Below are positions 1-6,152 of a stretch of 16,317 nucleotides of DNA, piece by piece. The notes below the pieces were generated by a model. It was not told where the DNA came from, ran no database searches, and saw only the letters and a list, made by a program, of their open reading frames with translations. Made by a program: the position numbers and the translations under genes. The number at the start of each line of letters is the position of its first letter. Position 1 is the stretch's first letter. The DNA is from Bacteroidota bacterium. GTDB taxonomy: Bacteria; Bacteroidota; Bacteroidia; Chitinophagales; Chitinophagaceae. The DNA lies in contig JAEWBT010000140.1 in the NCBI GenBank assembly GCA_023391015.1, forward strand, positions 1-16,317. Reading direction: 5' to 3'.

Positions 1-47
1 AGCGAAAAACAGCCGAAATAAGCATCTGAAAGCGCATGTTTTCCGTC

Positions 48-87
48 ATTCCGGGCTTTGAGCCTGAGCTTGTCGAAGGCCCGGAAT
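48..87. repeat. Dispersed intergenic repeat with CCGGAAT ends
   Basis: ATTCCGGGC at 48-56 is the exact reverse complement of GCCCGGAAT at 79-87. The interior reads GAGCCTGAGCTTGTCGAAGG. This wording resembles small dispersed intergenic repeats that I have seen in many bacterial genomes. No gene is visible between 1 and 237, so the element sits downstream of the rRNA methyltransferase gene. The inverted repeat is seen directly; that it belongs to a dispersed family is from memory and untested. Confidence 0.6.
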
Positions 88-171
88 CTCCAGTATCTAA
101 AAAAGACCGCCATTCATTCAAATACACCACTGTTTTTCATGAAAGGGTGTTTTGGGAATAGAATCCATTTA

Positions 172-193
172 TTTTCCGGAAAATTTCCGGAAA
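172..193. repeat. Tandem pair of TTTCCGGAAA palindromes
   Basis: Two copies of TTTCCGGAAA lie at 173-182 and 184-193, one base apart, in the short intergenic region 45 bp beyond the stop of the minus-strand methyltransferase gene. The same tandem arrangement occurs just downstream of fusA at 13487-13506. Each copy is a perfect 10-bp palindrome, and the pair could fold into a small stem in RNA of either strand. Whether it ends transcription is unknown. Confidence 0.7.
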
Positions 194-237
194 AAGAGGT
201 GCTTTAAACCCCGGTTAAAATCCAACGCCCACGGTGC

Positions 238-1416
238 TTACTGCACCTGCACAATTAAAAACTTCAGGTAGTGCGTTGCCGGAATCTCCCAGCGAATGGG
301 GTGGTCCGGTGACTGGCTGCTCCAACACACCTGCCGGAGGCTGCGCCGGGCATCGTGTGCGGCCTGTTGAATAATAGCTTGAAAACGAGGCGGGTCGATC
401 AGGTGGGTGCGCGAAGAGGTGACCAGAAAGCCACCCGGTTGGAGCAGTTTCATTCCCCGCAGATTGATTTCCTTGTAGCCGGCAATGGCTTTCGGAACCG
501 TTTCGCGCCCTTTGGTAAACGCCGGTGGGTGGAGCATCACTACATCATATCGACGGCCTTCTTTTTCCAGCGCTTTGAGCGCATCGAAAGCATTGGCGGT
601 TTGGAATCGCACCGTGTCGGAAAGATTGTTGAGCGCTGCGTTGCGGTTGGCTGCTTCCACGGCTTGCGGTGCCTGGTCGATGCCCAACACACTGCGCGCG
701 CCGTAGTGGCCGGCGTGGATCTCAAAAGAGCCGGTATAGCTAAAAGCGCTCAGCACATCCGCACCCCGGACGATATGCTGAATGGCGCGGCGGTTGTCGT
801 GCTGATCGAGAAAATAACCGGTCTGCAAGCCGTGTTCCAGGTCCACTTCAAAACGCAGCCCGTTTTCAGAAATCAGAATTCTGGGATCGAAAGAAGCCGA
901 TAAAAAGCTTTTTTGAAGGGGAAGGCCTTCCGTTTTGCGAACAGGCACATCGTTGCGTTCCAGAATGCCGGCAGGCTTAAAGATCGCCTCCAGTGCTTCC
1001 ACAACCGCCGGTTTCCGGAAATCCATGCCCAGCGTCAGCGTCTGCACCACAAAGAAATCGCCAAACTTATCAATGATAAGGCCCGGCAGACCGTCGGCTT
1101 CGCCAAAAACCACCCGTGCATTTTCGGTATACCCCAATTGCTGCCGGTAGCGCCAGGCCGCTTGTATTTTTCGCAGAAAAAAATCTTTGTCAATGACTTC
1201 ACTGCGATCGCGGGTGAGCAGGCGCACTTCAATCTGCGAGGCCCCGTTGTAAAATCCTTTGCCCACAAAAGAACCGTTGGAAGACAAAACCTCCACGATG
1301 TCGCCGGGTGCCGGGTGGCCTTCGCGGCTGTTGATTTCGTTGGCAAAAACCCAGGGATGTCCGTTGGCGATGCGGTCGGTGATTTTTTTGCGCAGAAAAA
1401 AACGGGCAGGGGACAT
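238..1416 (-). CDS. RlmI-family class I SAM-dependent rRNA methyltransferase with degenerate catalytic motifs
   Basis: The 392-residue product aligns along its length with RlmI (YccW), which makes m5C1962 in 23S rRNA. An N-terminal PUA-like part (about 1-75, with GHPWVFANEI) is followed by a linker and a Rossmann methyltransferase domain with FSYTGSF (225-231), GID (245-247) and HPPAF (296-300). Family hallmarks outside the active site are kept, such as QTGYFLDQ (198-205) and GYKEIN (313-318). However, the DPP aspartate of motif IV is His296, the Asp/Asn of motif I is Ser223, and the motif VI Ser-Cys-Ser is Ser335-Arg336-Thr337. The nucleophilic cysteine position is therefore Arg. Family membership is sure; m5C activity is doubtful, so no symbol is assigned. 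The start at 1416 is the only one keeping the PUA domain whole. A -7 box lies only 4 nt upstream, implying an almost leaderless mRNA. No operon partner is seen. Confidence 0.88.
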   Translation of the reverse strand: MSPARFFLRKKITDRIANGHPWVFANEINSREGHPAPGDIVEVLSSNGSFVGKGFYNGASQIEVRLLTRDRSEVIDKDFFLRKIQAAWRYRQQLGYTENARVVFGEADGLPGLIIDKFGDFFVVQTLTLGMDFRKPAVVEALEAIFKPAGILERNDVPVRKTEGLPLQKSFLSASFDPRILISENGLRFEVDLEHGLQTGYFLDQHDNRRAIQHIVRGADVLSAFSYTGSFEIHAGHYGARSVLGIDQAPQAVEAANRNAALNNLSDTVRFQTANAFDALKALEKEGRRYDVVMLHPPAFTKGRETVPKAIAGYKEINLRGMKLLQPGGFLVTSSRTHLIDPPRFQAIIQQAAHDARRSLRQVCWSSQSPDHPIRWEIPATHYLKFLIVQVQ

Positions 1417-1420
1417 GGGG

Positions 1421-1428
1421 CAAAAATA
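1421..1428 (-). promoter_or_regulatory. Bacteroidota -7 box for the RlmI-family gene
   Basis: On the minus strand this reads TATTTTTG, a full match to the TAnnTTTG element of Bacteroidota promoters. It ends 4 nt before the ATG at 1416, so transcription should begin at or next to the start codon. I could not find a convincing -33 TTTG at the usual distance. Confidence 0.5.
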
Positions 1429-1600
1429 GACCGGGTTACGGAGCGGTTCGGGGGTGGAAAGCAGGTTAGAGGTGTTGAGGGGACAACCAGGGGCTGATTT
1501 CCCGGAAATTTGCGGAATCGGAGAAGAGATTTTCCGGAAATGTGTGGGTCATGAGGCCGGACGGACGTGCGGCGGGAGGCGTCCCTACAGTTGAGTTTAG

Positions 1601-1653
1601 AAAAGGGCGAATGCAGGTTTGGTATGATGAAAAAGGGCGAATGCAATTCGCCC
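1601..1653. repeat. GGGCGAAT repeat with hairpin
   Basis: AAAAGGGCGAATGCA occurs at 1601-1615 and again at 1631-1645, a 30-bp period. The second copy continues into a hairpin, with GGGCGAAT (1635-1642) pairing with ATTCGCCC (1646-1653) around a 3-nt loop, followed by CTAC. Similar GTAGGGGCGAAT-type intergenic repeats are familiar from other bacterial genomes, and GGCGTCCCTAC just upstream looks like a relative. The repeat is seen; the family link is recollection. Confidence 0.6.
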
Positions 1654-1660
1654 CTACGGT

Positions 1661-1696
1661 TTTCGTCTTGCTACCTGATACTTTCGTCTTGCTACC
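1661..1696. repeat. Two-copy 21-bp tandem repeat before the S46 peptidase promoter
   Basis: TTTCGTCTTGCTACC is present at 1661-1675 and 1682-1696, a 21-bp period or two helical turns. The second copy ends 10 bp before the -7 box at 1707. Its TTG (1689-1691) is rather close to serve as the -33 element. It may be an operator pair or simply a local duplication. Confidence 0.55.
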
Positions 1697-1706
1697 CAAT
1701 AGTTCC

Positions 1707-1714
1707 TACTTTTG
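1707..1714 (+). promoter_or_regulatory. -7 box for the S46 peptidase gene
   Basis: TACTTTTG is a full match to TAnnTTTG and lies 29 nt upstream of the ATG at 1744, a normal leader length. It also argues that longer in-frame extensions upstream of 1744 are not translated. Confidence 0.55.
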
Positions 1715-1743
1715 CGGCCATTGGTACAACTCCATATTTTTTC

Positions 1744-3912
1744 ATGAAAAAAATTCTGCTCTCGCTTTTTGCCGCCTGTGCCCTGTTGCAGGCGCGCGCC
1801 GATGAAGGCATGTGGCTGCCGCAACTCATAGGGAAGAACTATGAGGAAATGAAGCGCCTCGGCCTTAAACTGTCTCCGGAAGACATCTTCAGCATCAATC
1901 AGGCGAGCCTGAAAGACGCTATCGTGCAGTTTGGTGGCGGCTGTACCGCAGAAATGGTCTCTGCCTCCGGCCTCCTGATGACCAACCACCACTGCGGCTA
2001 TGATGCCATTGCCTCGCTTAGCTCGGTGGAGAAAAACTATCTCGACAACGGTTTCTGGGCCAAAAGCTTTGCAGAAGAACTGCCGGCGCAGGGGCTGTCG
2101 GTGATCTACCTGCAGGAAGTAGTGGACGTGACGCCGGAAGTGATGGCAGCCGTGCGCAACACCGATGCCGGACCGGAATGGAACCGCAAATACGACGCGA
2201 TCCGGAAAAAGCTGGAAGCGCGCGCTTCGCAAGGCGGCAAACTGGTGGCCAATGTAAAGGAATATTTCAACGGCAATCAATACCTGCTGCTGACCTATAA
2301 GAAATACAACGACGTGCGCCTCGTGGGCACGCCACCCAAGAGTGTGGGTAAGTTTGGTGGTGATACTGATAACTGGATGTGGCCCCGCCACACCGCTGAC
2401 TTCTCGATGTTCCGCGTGTATGCAGATGCCAACAACGAGCCGGCCGATTACAGCCCTTCCAACGTGCCCTATAAGCCGAAGAAGTTTTTGCCGATCTCGG
2501 CTAAAGGCGTACAGGAAAATGATTTTGCCATGGTGATGGGCTATCCCGGCCGCACCGACCGTTACCTCACTTCCTACGGCGTTTCGCTGGCAACGGATGT
2601 GACTTCTCCGGCGATTGTAAAAATCCGGGGCGAGCGTCTGGCAACCATGAAAAAATACATGGACGCCGACAAATCGGTGTATCTGAAACTGACGTCTAAC
2701 TACCAGCGCGTTTCCAACTACTGGAAATATTTTATCGGCCAATCCGAGCAACTGAAGCGCCTCAATATCGAGTCGCAGAAGCGTAAGGAAGAGCAGCAGT
2801 TTACCCGCTGGGCTTCTACTTCCAAGGTGAAAGCCAACCGGAAGTACAGCTCCCTGATGTCGGATTTTGCGGGTGCCTATGCCGACTATCGTCCGGTAGC
2901 CAAAACAGCGGTTTATTACAGCGAAGCGTTCCGTGCACCGGTATTGTCCCGCCTTGCTTCGGCTAGCTATCCGCTTTACACCTATCTGGAGAAAGGTGGC
3001 AAGAACGCCGATTCGGTGAAGAAATACACCGACGGTCTGCGTGCTGCCCGGAAATCCCTGATGAAAGAATATGTGCCGGCGCTGGATAAGGAAATGTTCT
3101 CCAAGATGACGCTCCTGTATTACAAGGATGTGCCTTCTGATCAACACCCCGATGTGTATCAGCGTGTGATCTTCAAGCAGTTTGGCAGCGATGATTGGGC
3201 CGCAACCATGAACCGCTACGCCGATTTTGTGATTCAGAACACCCAGCTGCTCGACGATTCCAAATTTGACGCTCTGGCCAATGCGCCAACGGCGGAAGCC
3301 CTGCGCAATGATCCGGCAATGGATTATGCGTATTCCTTTATCCGCAGCTACGATAAATATGTGAAGCCCCGCGCAGAAGATTTTGCTGCCGACCGCAAGG
3401 ATTTAAGTATGTTCTATACCCGCGCGGCGATGAAGATGCAGCCCGAGCGCAACTTCTACCCGGATGCCAACAGCACCATGCGCCTTTCGTATGGCAGTGT
3501 ACTGTCTTACGAGCCACAGGATGCTGTTTTCTACCGCTATTATACCACGAGCGAAGGCCTGCTGGATAAATACAAGCCGGGTGATGGAGAATTTGACCTG
3601 CCGGTAGAGCTGGTGGAACTGCTTCGCAAGAAAGATTTCGGTCGCTGGGCCAACGACAAAGGCGAGCTGGTCGTGAATTTCATCACCAACAACGACATTA
3701 CCGGTGGCAACTCCGGCTCACCGATCATCAACGGCAACGGCGAATGGATCGGCACGGCCTTCGACGGCAACTGGGAGGCGATGAGCGGCGATATCGCGTT
3801 TGACAAAAAATACAAGCGCACCATTGCAGCCGATGCCCGTTTCATCATGTTTATCATCGACAAGCTGGGCAATGCCCAAAACCTGATTGAGGAAATGGAT
3901 ATCCGGCACTGA
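1744..3912 (+). CDS. Secreted S46-family dipeptidyl-peptidase, DPP7 type
   Basis: The 722-residue protein belongs to peptidase family S46 (DPP7/DPP11), exopeptidases that remove dipeptides from peptide N-termini in the periplasm of Bacteroidota. A signal peptide (MKKILLSLFAACALLQARA, 1-19) precedes the mature start, which fixes the start at 1744. Visible motifs are NHHCGY with the catalytic His at 82/83, TADFS with Asp219 and GNSGSP with the nucleophile Ser657. The residue 18 after the serine is Gly675 (FDGNWE). In characterised enzymes this position is Gly in DPP7, which prefers hydrophobic or general P1 residues, and Arg in DPP11, which is specific for Asp/Glu. DPP7-like specificity is therefore inferred. 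Length matches the family (about 710-720). The gene stands alone, with its own -7 box at 1707 and a terminator at 3946. Confidence 0.94.
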   Translation: MKKILLSLFAACALLQARADEGMWLPQLIGKNYEEMKRLGLKLSPEDIFSINQASLKDAIVQFGGGCTAEMVSASGLLMTNHHCGYDAIASLSSVEKNYLDNGFWAKSFAEELPAQGLSVIYLQEVVDVTPEVMAAVRNTDAGPEWNRKYDAIRKKLEARASQGGKLVANVKEYFNGNQYLLLTYKKYNDVRLVGTPPKSVGKFGGDTDNWMWPRHTADFSMFRVYADANNEPADYSPSNVPYKPKKFLPISAKGVQENDFAMVMGYPGRTDRYLTSYGVSLATDVTSPAIVKIRGERLATMKKYMDADKSVYLKLTSNYQRVSNYWKYFIGQSEQLKRLNIESQKRKEEQQFTRWASTSKVKANRKYSSLMSDFAGAYADYRPVAKTAVYYSEAFRAPVLSRLASASYPLYTYLEKGGKNADSVKKYTDGLRAARKSLMKEYVPALDKEMFSKMTLLYYKDVPSDQHPDVYQRVIFKQFGSDDWAATMNRYADFVIQNTQLLDDSKFDALANAPTAEALRNDPAMDYAYSFIRSYDKYVKPRAEDFAADRKDLSMFYTRAAMKMQPERNFYPDANSTMRLSYGSVLSYEPQDAVFYRYYTTSEGLLDKYKPGDGEFDLPVELVELLRKKDFGRWANDKGELVVNFITNNDITGGNSGSPIINGNGEWIGTAFDGNWEAMSGDIAFDKKYKRTIAADARFIMFIIDKLGNAQNLIEEMDIRH

Positions 3913-3945
3913 GACAAAAGACGATAGACAAAAGATGTTTTGTAG

Positions 3946-3972
3946 GAACGCGCCAGGAGGCGCGTTCTTTTT
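3946..3972 (+). terminator. Rho-independent terminator of the S46 peptidase gene
   Basis: GAACGCGCC (3946-3954) pairs with GGCGCGTTC (3959-3967) around a 4-nt loop. Five T residues follow (3968-3972). It starts 34 nt after the stop codon. Confidence 0.85.
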
Positions 3973-3979
3973 GGGGATA

Positions 3980-4026
3980 AACGAGAACACCCGTCAGGTT
4001 TCCAAAACCTGACGGGTGTTCTCGTT
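3980..4026. terminator. 22-bp perfect hairpin between convergent genes
   Basis: The arms 3980-4001 and 4005-4026 are exact reverse complements with only 3 unpaired bases between them. The core word is ACCCGTCAGGTTT. The element lies 12 bp beyond the stop of the minus-strand SDR gene and 8 bp after the peptidase terminator, and its right end overlaps a TTTCCGGAAA palindrome at 4025. It may end transcription of the SDR gene, but no long T-run follows on either strand. Its perfect pairing is also typical of mobile intergenic palindromes. Confidence 0.6.
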
Positions 4027-4037
4027 TCCGGAAATTC

Positions 4038-5030
4038 CTATCCTTCCGATGCCTCCTGCTTAGGCCGTAGCAGCATCCACAGCGCCACCCCGCCAAGGGC
4101 CGCCGCGCCCAGCATTTTTACTTTTTTCACCTTGCGCTGCGCCCGGCTGCTGCCTTCGATGCGCATGTCATGATCCACCGGATGCACCACATTTCCGGAA
4201 TCCGCCGGTATGGCCTTTCCTTCTTTCCGCACAAAGCGCATCATGCTGCCCATGATGTTGCGCGTCAGGGCCGGGAAAAGACCATACGCCACCCGTGCAA
4301 ACACCGCCGACCAATCGGTGTAGCGAGCATTTTCCGGATTCTCGGCTACCTGCACCATGCTGTGGGCCAGCTTTTTGGGGTCGAAATTGGGGGGCGGCGT
4401 GGATACTTCCACCTCCATATAATTGGCCGCATGCTTGATGCCCGGCGTATCCTGAAAACCGGGGTAGAGCCCGCAGACGTGGATGTTGGGATAAGGCTTT
4501 AATTCTCCCTGAAGCGATTCCGTGAAACCGCGCAGCCCAAATTTCGACGCCGAGTAGGCCGTGCCGTAGGGCGCTGCCACCCAGCCACCAATGGAAATAT
4601 TATTGATGAGGGTGCCCTTTTTCTGCTTTTTGAAAATAGGAAGCACCGCGTGTGCGCCGTGCATATAGCCCAGCAGGTTGGTTTTGATCACCCCGTCAAT
4701 CACGTCGGCGGGCATTTTCTCAAACGGGCCGAGGGCCAGCACGCCGGCATTATTCACCCACACATCAATGCGGCCATTGAGTTGCGTTGCCGCTTCGGCC
4801 AGGCGCTGCACTTCGGCGGCAAGGGCCATATCGGTTTGCAGATGCACCACCCGCACACCCAGCGCCTCGCAGGATTCGGCAATGCTTTGAAGCGCTTCTG
4901 CGCCCCGGGCGGCCAGCACCAGATTGGCCCCTTTCTTGGCAAAGGCAATAGCAGCGGCACGGCCCACGCCGCTGGAGGCACCGGTAATGACAACCGTTTT
5001 TCCGGAAAGAGAAGTGTTGGATTTTTTCAT
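4038..5030 (-). CDS. SDR-family NAD(P)-dependent oxidoreductase with C-terminal membrane segment
   Basis: The 330-residue protein is a classical short-chain dehydrogenase/reductase. The nucleotide-binding TGASSGVG lies at 17-24, NNAG at 93-96, the catalytic Ser at about 146 (NNISIGGW), and Tyr159 with Lys163 in YSASK. PG after strand six is at 190-191. After the core (to about 250) comes an extension with a basic stretch (RAQRKVKKVK, 296-305) and a hydrophobic segment (about 307-321, LGAAALGGVALWMLL) before a short charged tail. That arrangement suggests tail anchoring with the enzyme domain in the cytoplasm. The substrate cannot be read from the sequence. No TAnnTTTG box was found upstream; the five-dyad array lies 44 bp before the start and could control the gene. 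It converges on the S46 peptidase gene. Confidence 0.9.
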   Translation of the reverse strand: MKKSNTSLSGKTVVITGASSGVGRAAAIAFAKKGANLVLAARGAEALQSIAESCEALGVRVVHLQTDMALAAEVQRLAEAATQLNGRIDVWVNNAGVLALGPFEKMPADVIDGVIKTNLLGYMHGAHAVLPIFKKQKKGTLINNISIGGWVAAPYGTAYSASKFGLRGFTESLQGELKPYPNIHVCGLYPGFQDTPGIKHAANYMEVEVSTPPPNFDPKKLAHSMVQVAENPENARYTDWSAVFARVAYGLFPALTRNIMGSMMRFVRKEGKAIPADSGNVVHPVDHDMRIEGSSRAQRKVKKVKMLGAAALGGVALWMLLRPKQEASEG

Positions 5031-5073
5031 ACTGTCTCTTTTCTTAAAAGCCGCGCCAGAAGGGAGAAGAGCG

Positions 5074-5265
5074 TCAGAAACTTCTGAACCGGCATTTCCA
5101 CAGGGAAAAGGGCTCTAGAAATTTCTGAAATGGTATTTCCACAGGTCGCTGCGGCTTCAGAAACTTCTGAAACGGCATTTCCATAGAGAAAAGGGCTCCA
5201 GAAACTTCTGAACCGGCATTTCCATAGGTTGCTGCGGCTCTAGAAATTTCTGAAACCGGCGCGCC
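5074..5265. repeat. Five-copy array of palindromic repeats, 41/42-bp period
   Basis: Five related units have dyad cores at 5075-5087, 5116-5128, 5158-5170, 5199-5211 and 5241-5253, stepping 41, 42, 41 and 42 bp. Copies 1, 3 and 4 have CAGAAACTTCTG; copies 2 and 5 have TAGAAATTTCTG, containing the perfect palindrome AGAAATTTCT. Copies 1-4 continue with a variant of CGGCATTTCCAYAG. The tail alternates between GGGAAAAGGGCT (after 1 and 3) and a GCTGCGGCT type (after 2 and 4), giving an 83-bp higher-order unit. Copy 5 is cut short. The array fills the divergent region between the SDR and DUF6261 genes. It could be a set of operators or a mosaic palindromic element; no protein is encoded here. Confidence 0.9.
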
Positions 5266-5334
5266 ATTTGGAAGCGGGCAGGGGTGCAGAAAAGAAAAAA
5301 AATCCCGCTGCTTGCATTTGCAAAAGCCTGTTTC

Positions 5335-5342
5335 TACATTTG
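5335..5342 (+). promoter_or_regulatory. -7 box for the DUF6261-mcrBC cluster
   Basis: TACATTTG is a full match to TAnnTTTG. It lies 37 nt before the ATG at 5380, with a TTG at 5312-5314, 20 nt upstream, as a possible -33 element. Because it falls inside an open extension that begins with a GTG at 5284, it supports the internal ATG as the real start. Confidence 0.55.
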
Positions 5343-5379
5343 GAAGAACTTTTTTTATTTATCCTTTGAAAAACATTTT

Positions 5380-6117
5380 ATGGTAGTTGTCAAATCCTCC
5401 AAAATGGGCAAATTGCCCCTTCCCACTTTTCAGCAAGTAGTTAAAAACATTCTTGCACAGGCCAATGCTGCGGGTGTTGCCGATGCGGGTCTGGTCGCGG
5501 CTTTAAAGGCAATACAGAAGGCTTATGACGATCTGGACAAGGTGATGCAACCGGCACAGGGCTCTACCCACACCCGGCAATTGCTGGATCTGGACGCGCA
5601 GCGCGACAACCTGGTGCGGGGCCTGATGCTGGTTTTGCGGGGTTATGCCCTTTCTACCACGGCAGCGCTGGCCGATGCAGCGCGGGTGCTTCTTCGGTAT
5701 ATGAACGCTTATGGCGATGAGATTGCCAATCAGGCGCAGCTTAAAGAAACAGCTACCATCAACAATCTGATTCAGGATTTCGGCAAACCGGATGCGCAGG
5801 CGGCTGCCGCCCTGCTTCCGCTGACCGATTGGGAAGGCCCTTTAAAGCTGGCCAATCAGCAGTTTGAAAGCCTTTACAGCGTGCGGGCGGCCGATTTGTA
5901 TGTGCCGGATATCGGGTTGGCAAAGAAATACCGCGCTGTGGTGCAGGCCCGGCTGGACGATTATGCCAGCCGCCTGAACGCGACTCTGCTTCTGGCCTCC
6001 ACGCCCGACCCGAAACAGCAACAGGTGGCCGCGATGATCAACACCGAGGTGAAAACAGCGAAGGAAAATGCGAAGAAAGGGGGCGGAAGTGGAAAGGATA
6101 GAGGCGTAAATCAGTAA
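5380..6117 (+). CDS. DUF6261-family protein, function unknown
   Basis: The 245-residue product, starting MVVVKSSKMGKLPLPTF, resembles the Bacteroidota family DUF6261, for which I know no function. It looks mainly helical, with a conserved-looking block LDLDAQRDNLVRGLMLVLRG and a later TINNLIQDF. There is no signal peptide or membrane segment. The tail (ENAKKGGGSGKDRGVNQ) is basic, glycine-rich and probably disordered. A GTG at 5284 is also in frame, but the -7 box at 5335 makes the ATG at 5380 (or 5404, MGKLPL) more likely. mcrB begins 35 bp after the stop on the same strand, so the gene may be cotranscribed with mcrBC. Whether it belongs to the defence cassette is unknown. Confidence 0.8.
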   Translation: MVVVKSSKMGKLPLPTFQQVVKNILAQANAAGVADAGLVAALKAIQKAYDDLDKVMQPAQGSTHTRQLLDLDAQRDNLVRGLMLVLRGYALSTTAALADAARVLLRYMNAYGDEIANQAQLKETATINNLIQDFGKPDAQAAAALLPLTDWEGPLKLANQQFESLYSVRAADLYVPDIGLAKKYRAVVQARLDDYASRLNATLLLASTPDPKQQQVAAMINTEVKTAKENAKKGGGSGKDRGVNQ

Positions 6118-6152
6118 AAGTTTTTTAAACCCCCTTTTAAACAACAAATGGC

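Larger units (their letters stand above)
1417..1743. other. Divergent intergenic region rich in short repeats
   Basis: This 327-bp region separates the minus-strand methyltransferase gene from the plus-strand S46 peptidase gene. It contains a -7 box for each, one TTTCCGGAAA palindrome (1531-1540), the GGGCGAAT hairpin and direct repeats (1601-1653), and a 21-bp tandem duplication (1661-1696). I see no gene in it. The plus-strand reading frame upstream of 1744 is open, but it runs through these repeats and would bury the signal peptide. Confidence 0.65.

Noticed and set aside
1567..1743. N-terminal extension of the S46 peptidase
   Set aside because: It would place about 59 repeat-encoded residues before a clear signal peptide and would start upstream of the -7 box.
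1654..3147. Minus-strand open frame of about 497 codons opposite the S46 peptidase gene
   Set aside because: It has a His/Arg/Phe-rich composition and no domain, and its start lies inside the peptidase gene. It is a shadow of the real gene.
5074..5265. CRISPR array
   Set aside because: The units are contiguous and imperfect, the spacer-like tails are themselves repeated in alternation, and no cas gene is present.
5284..5379. GTG-initiated extension of the DUF6261 gene
   Set aside because: The likely -7 box at 5335-5342 lies inside it, so the transcript would lack this start.
6118..6152. Terminator between the DUF6261 gene and mcrB
   Set aside because: The TTTTAAAC direct repeats here do not form a G+C-rich stem, so read-through is more likely.
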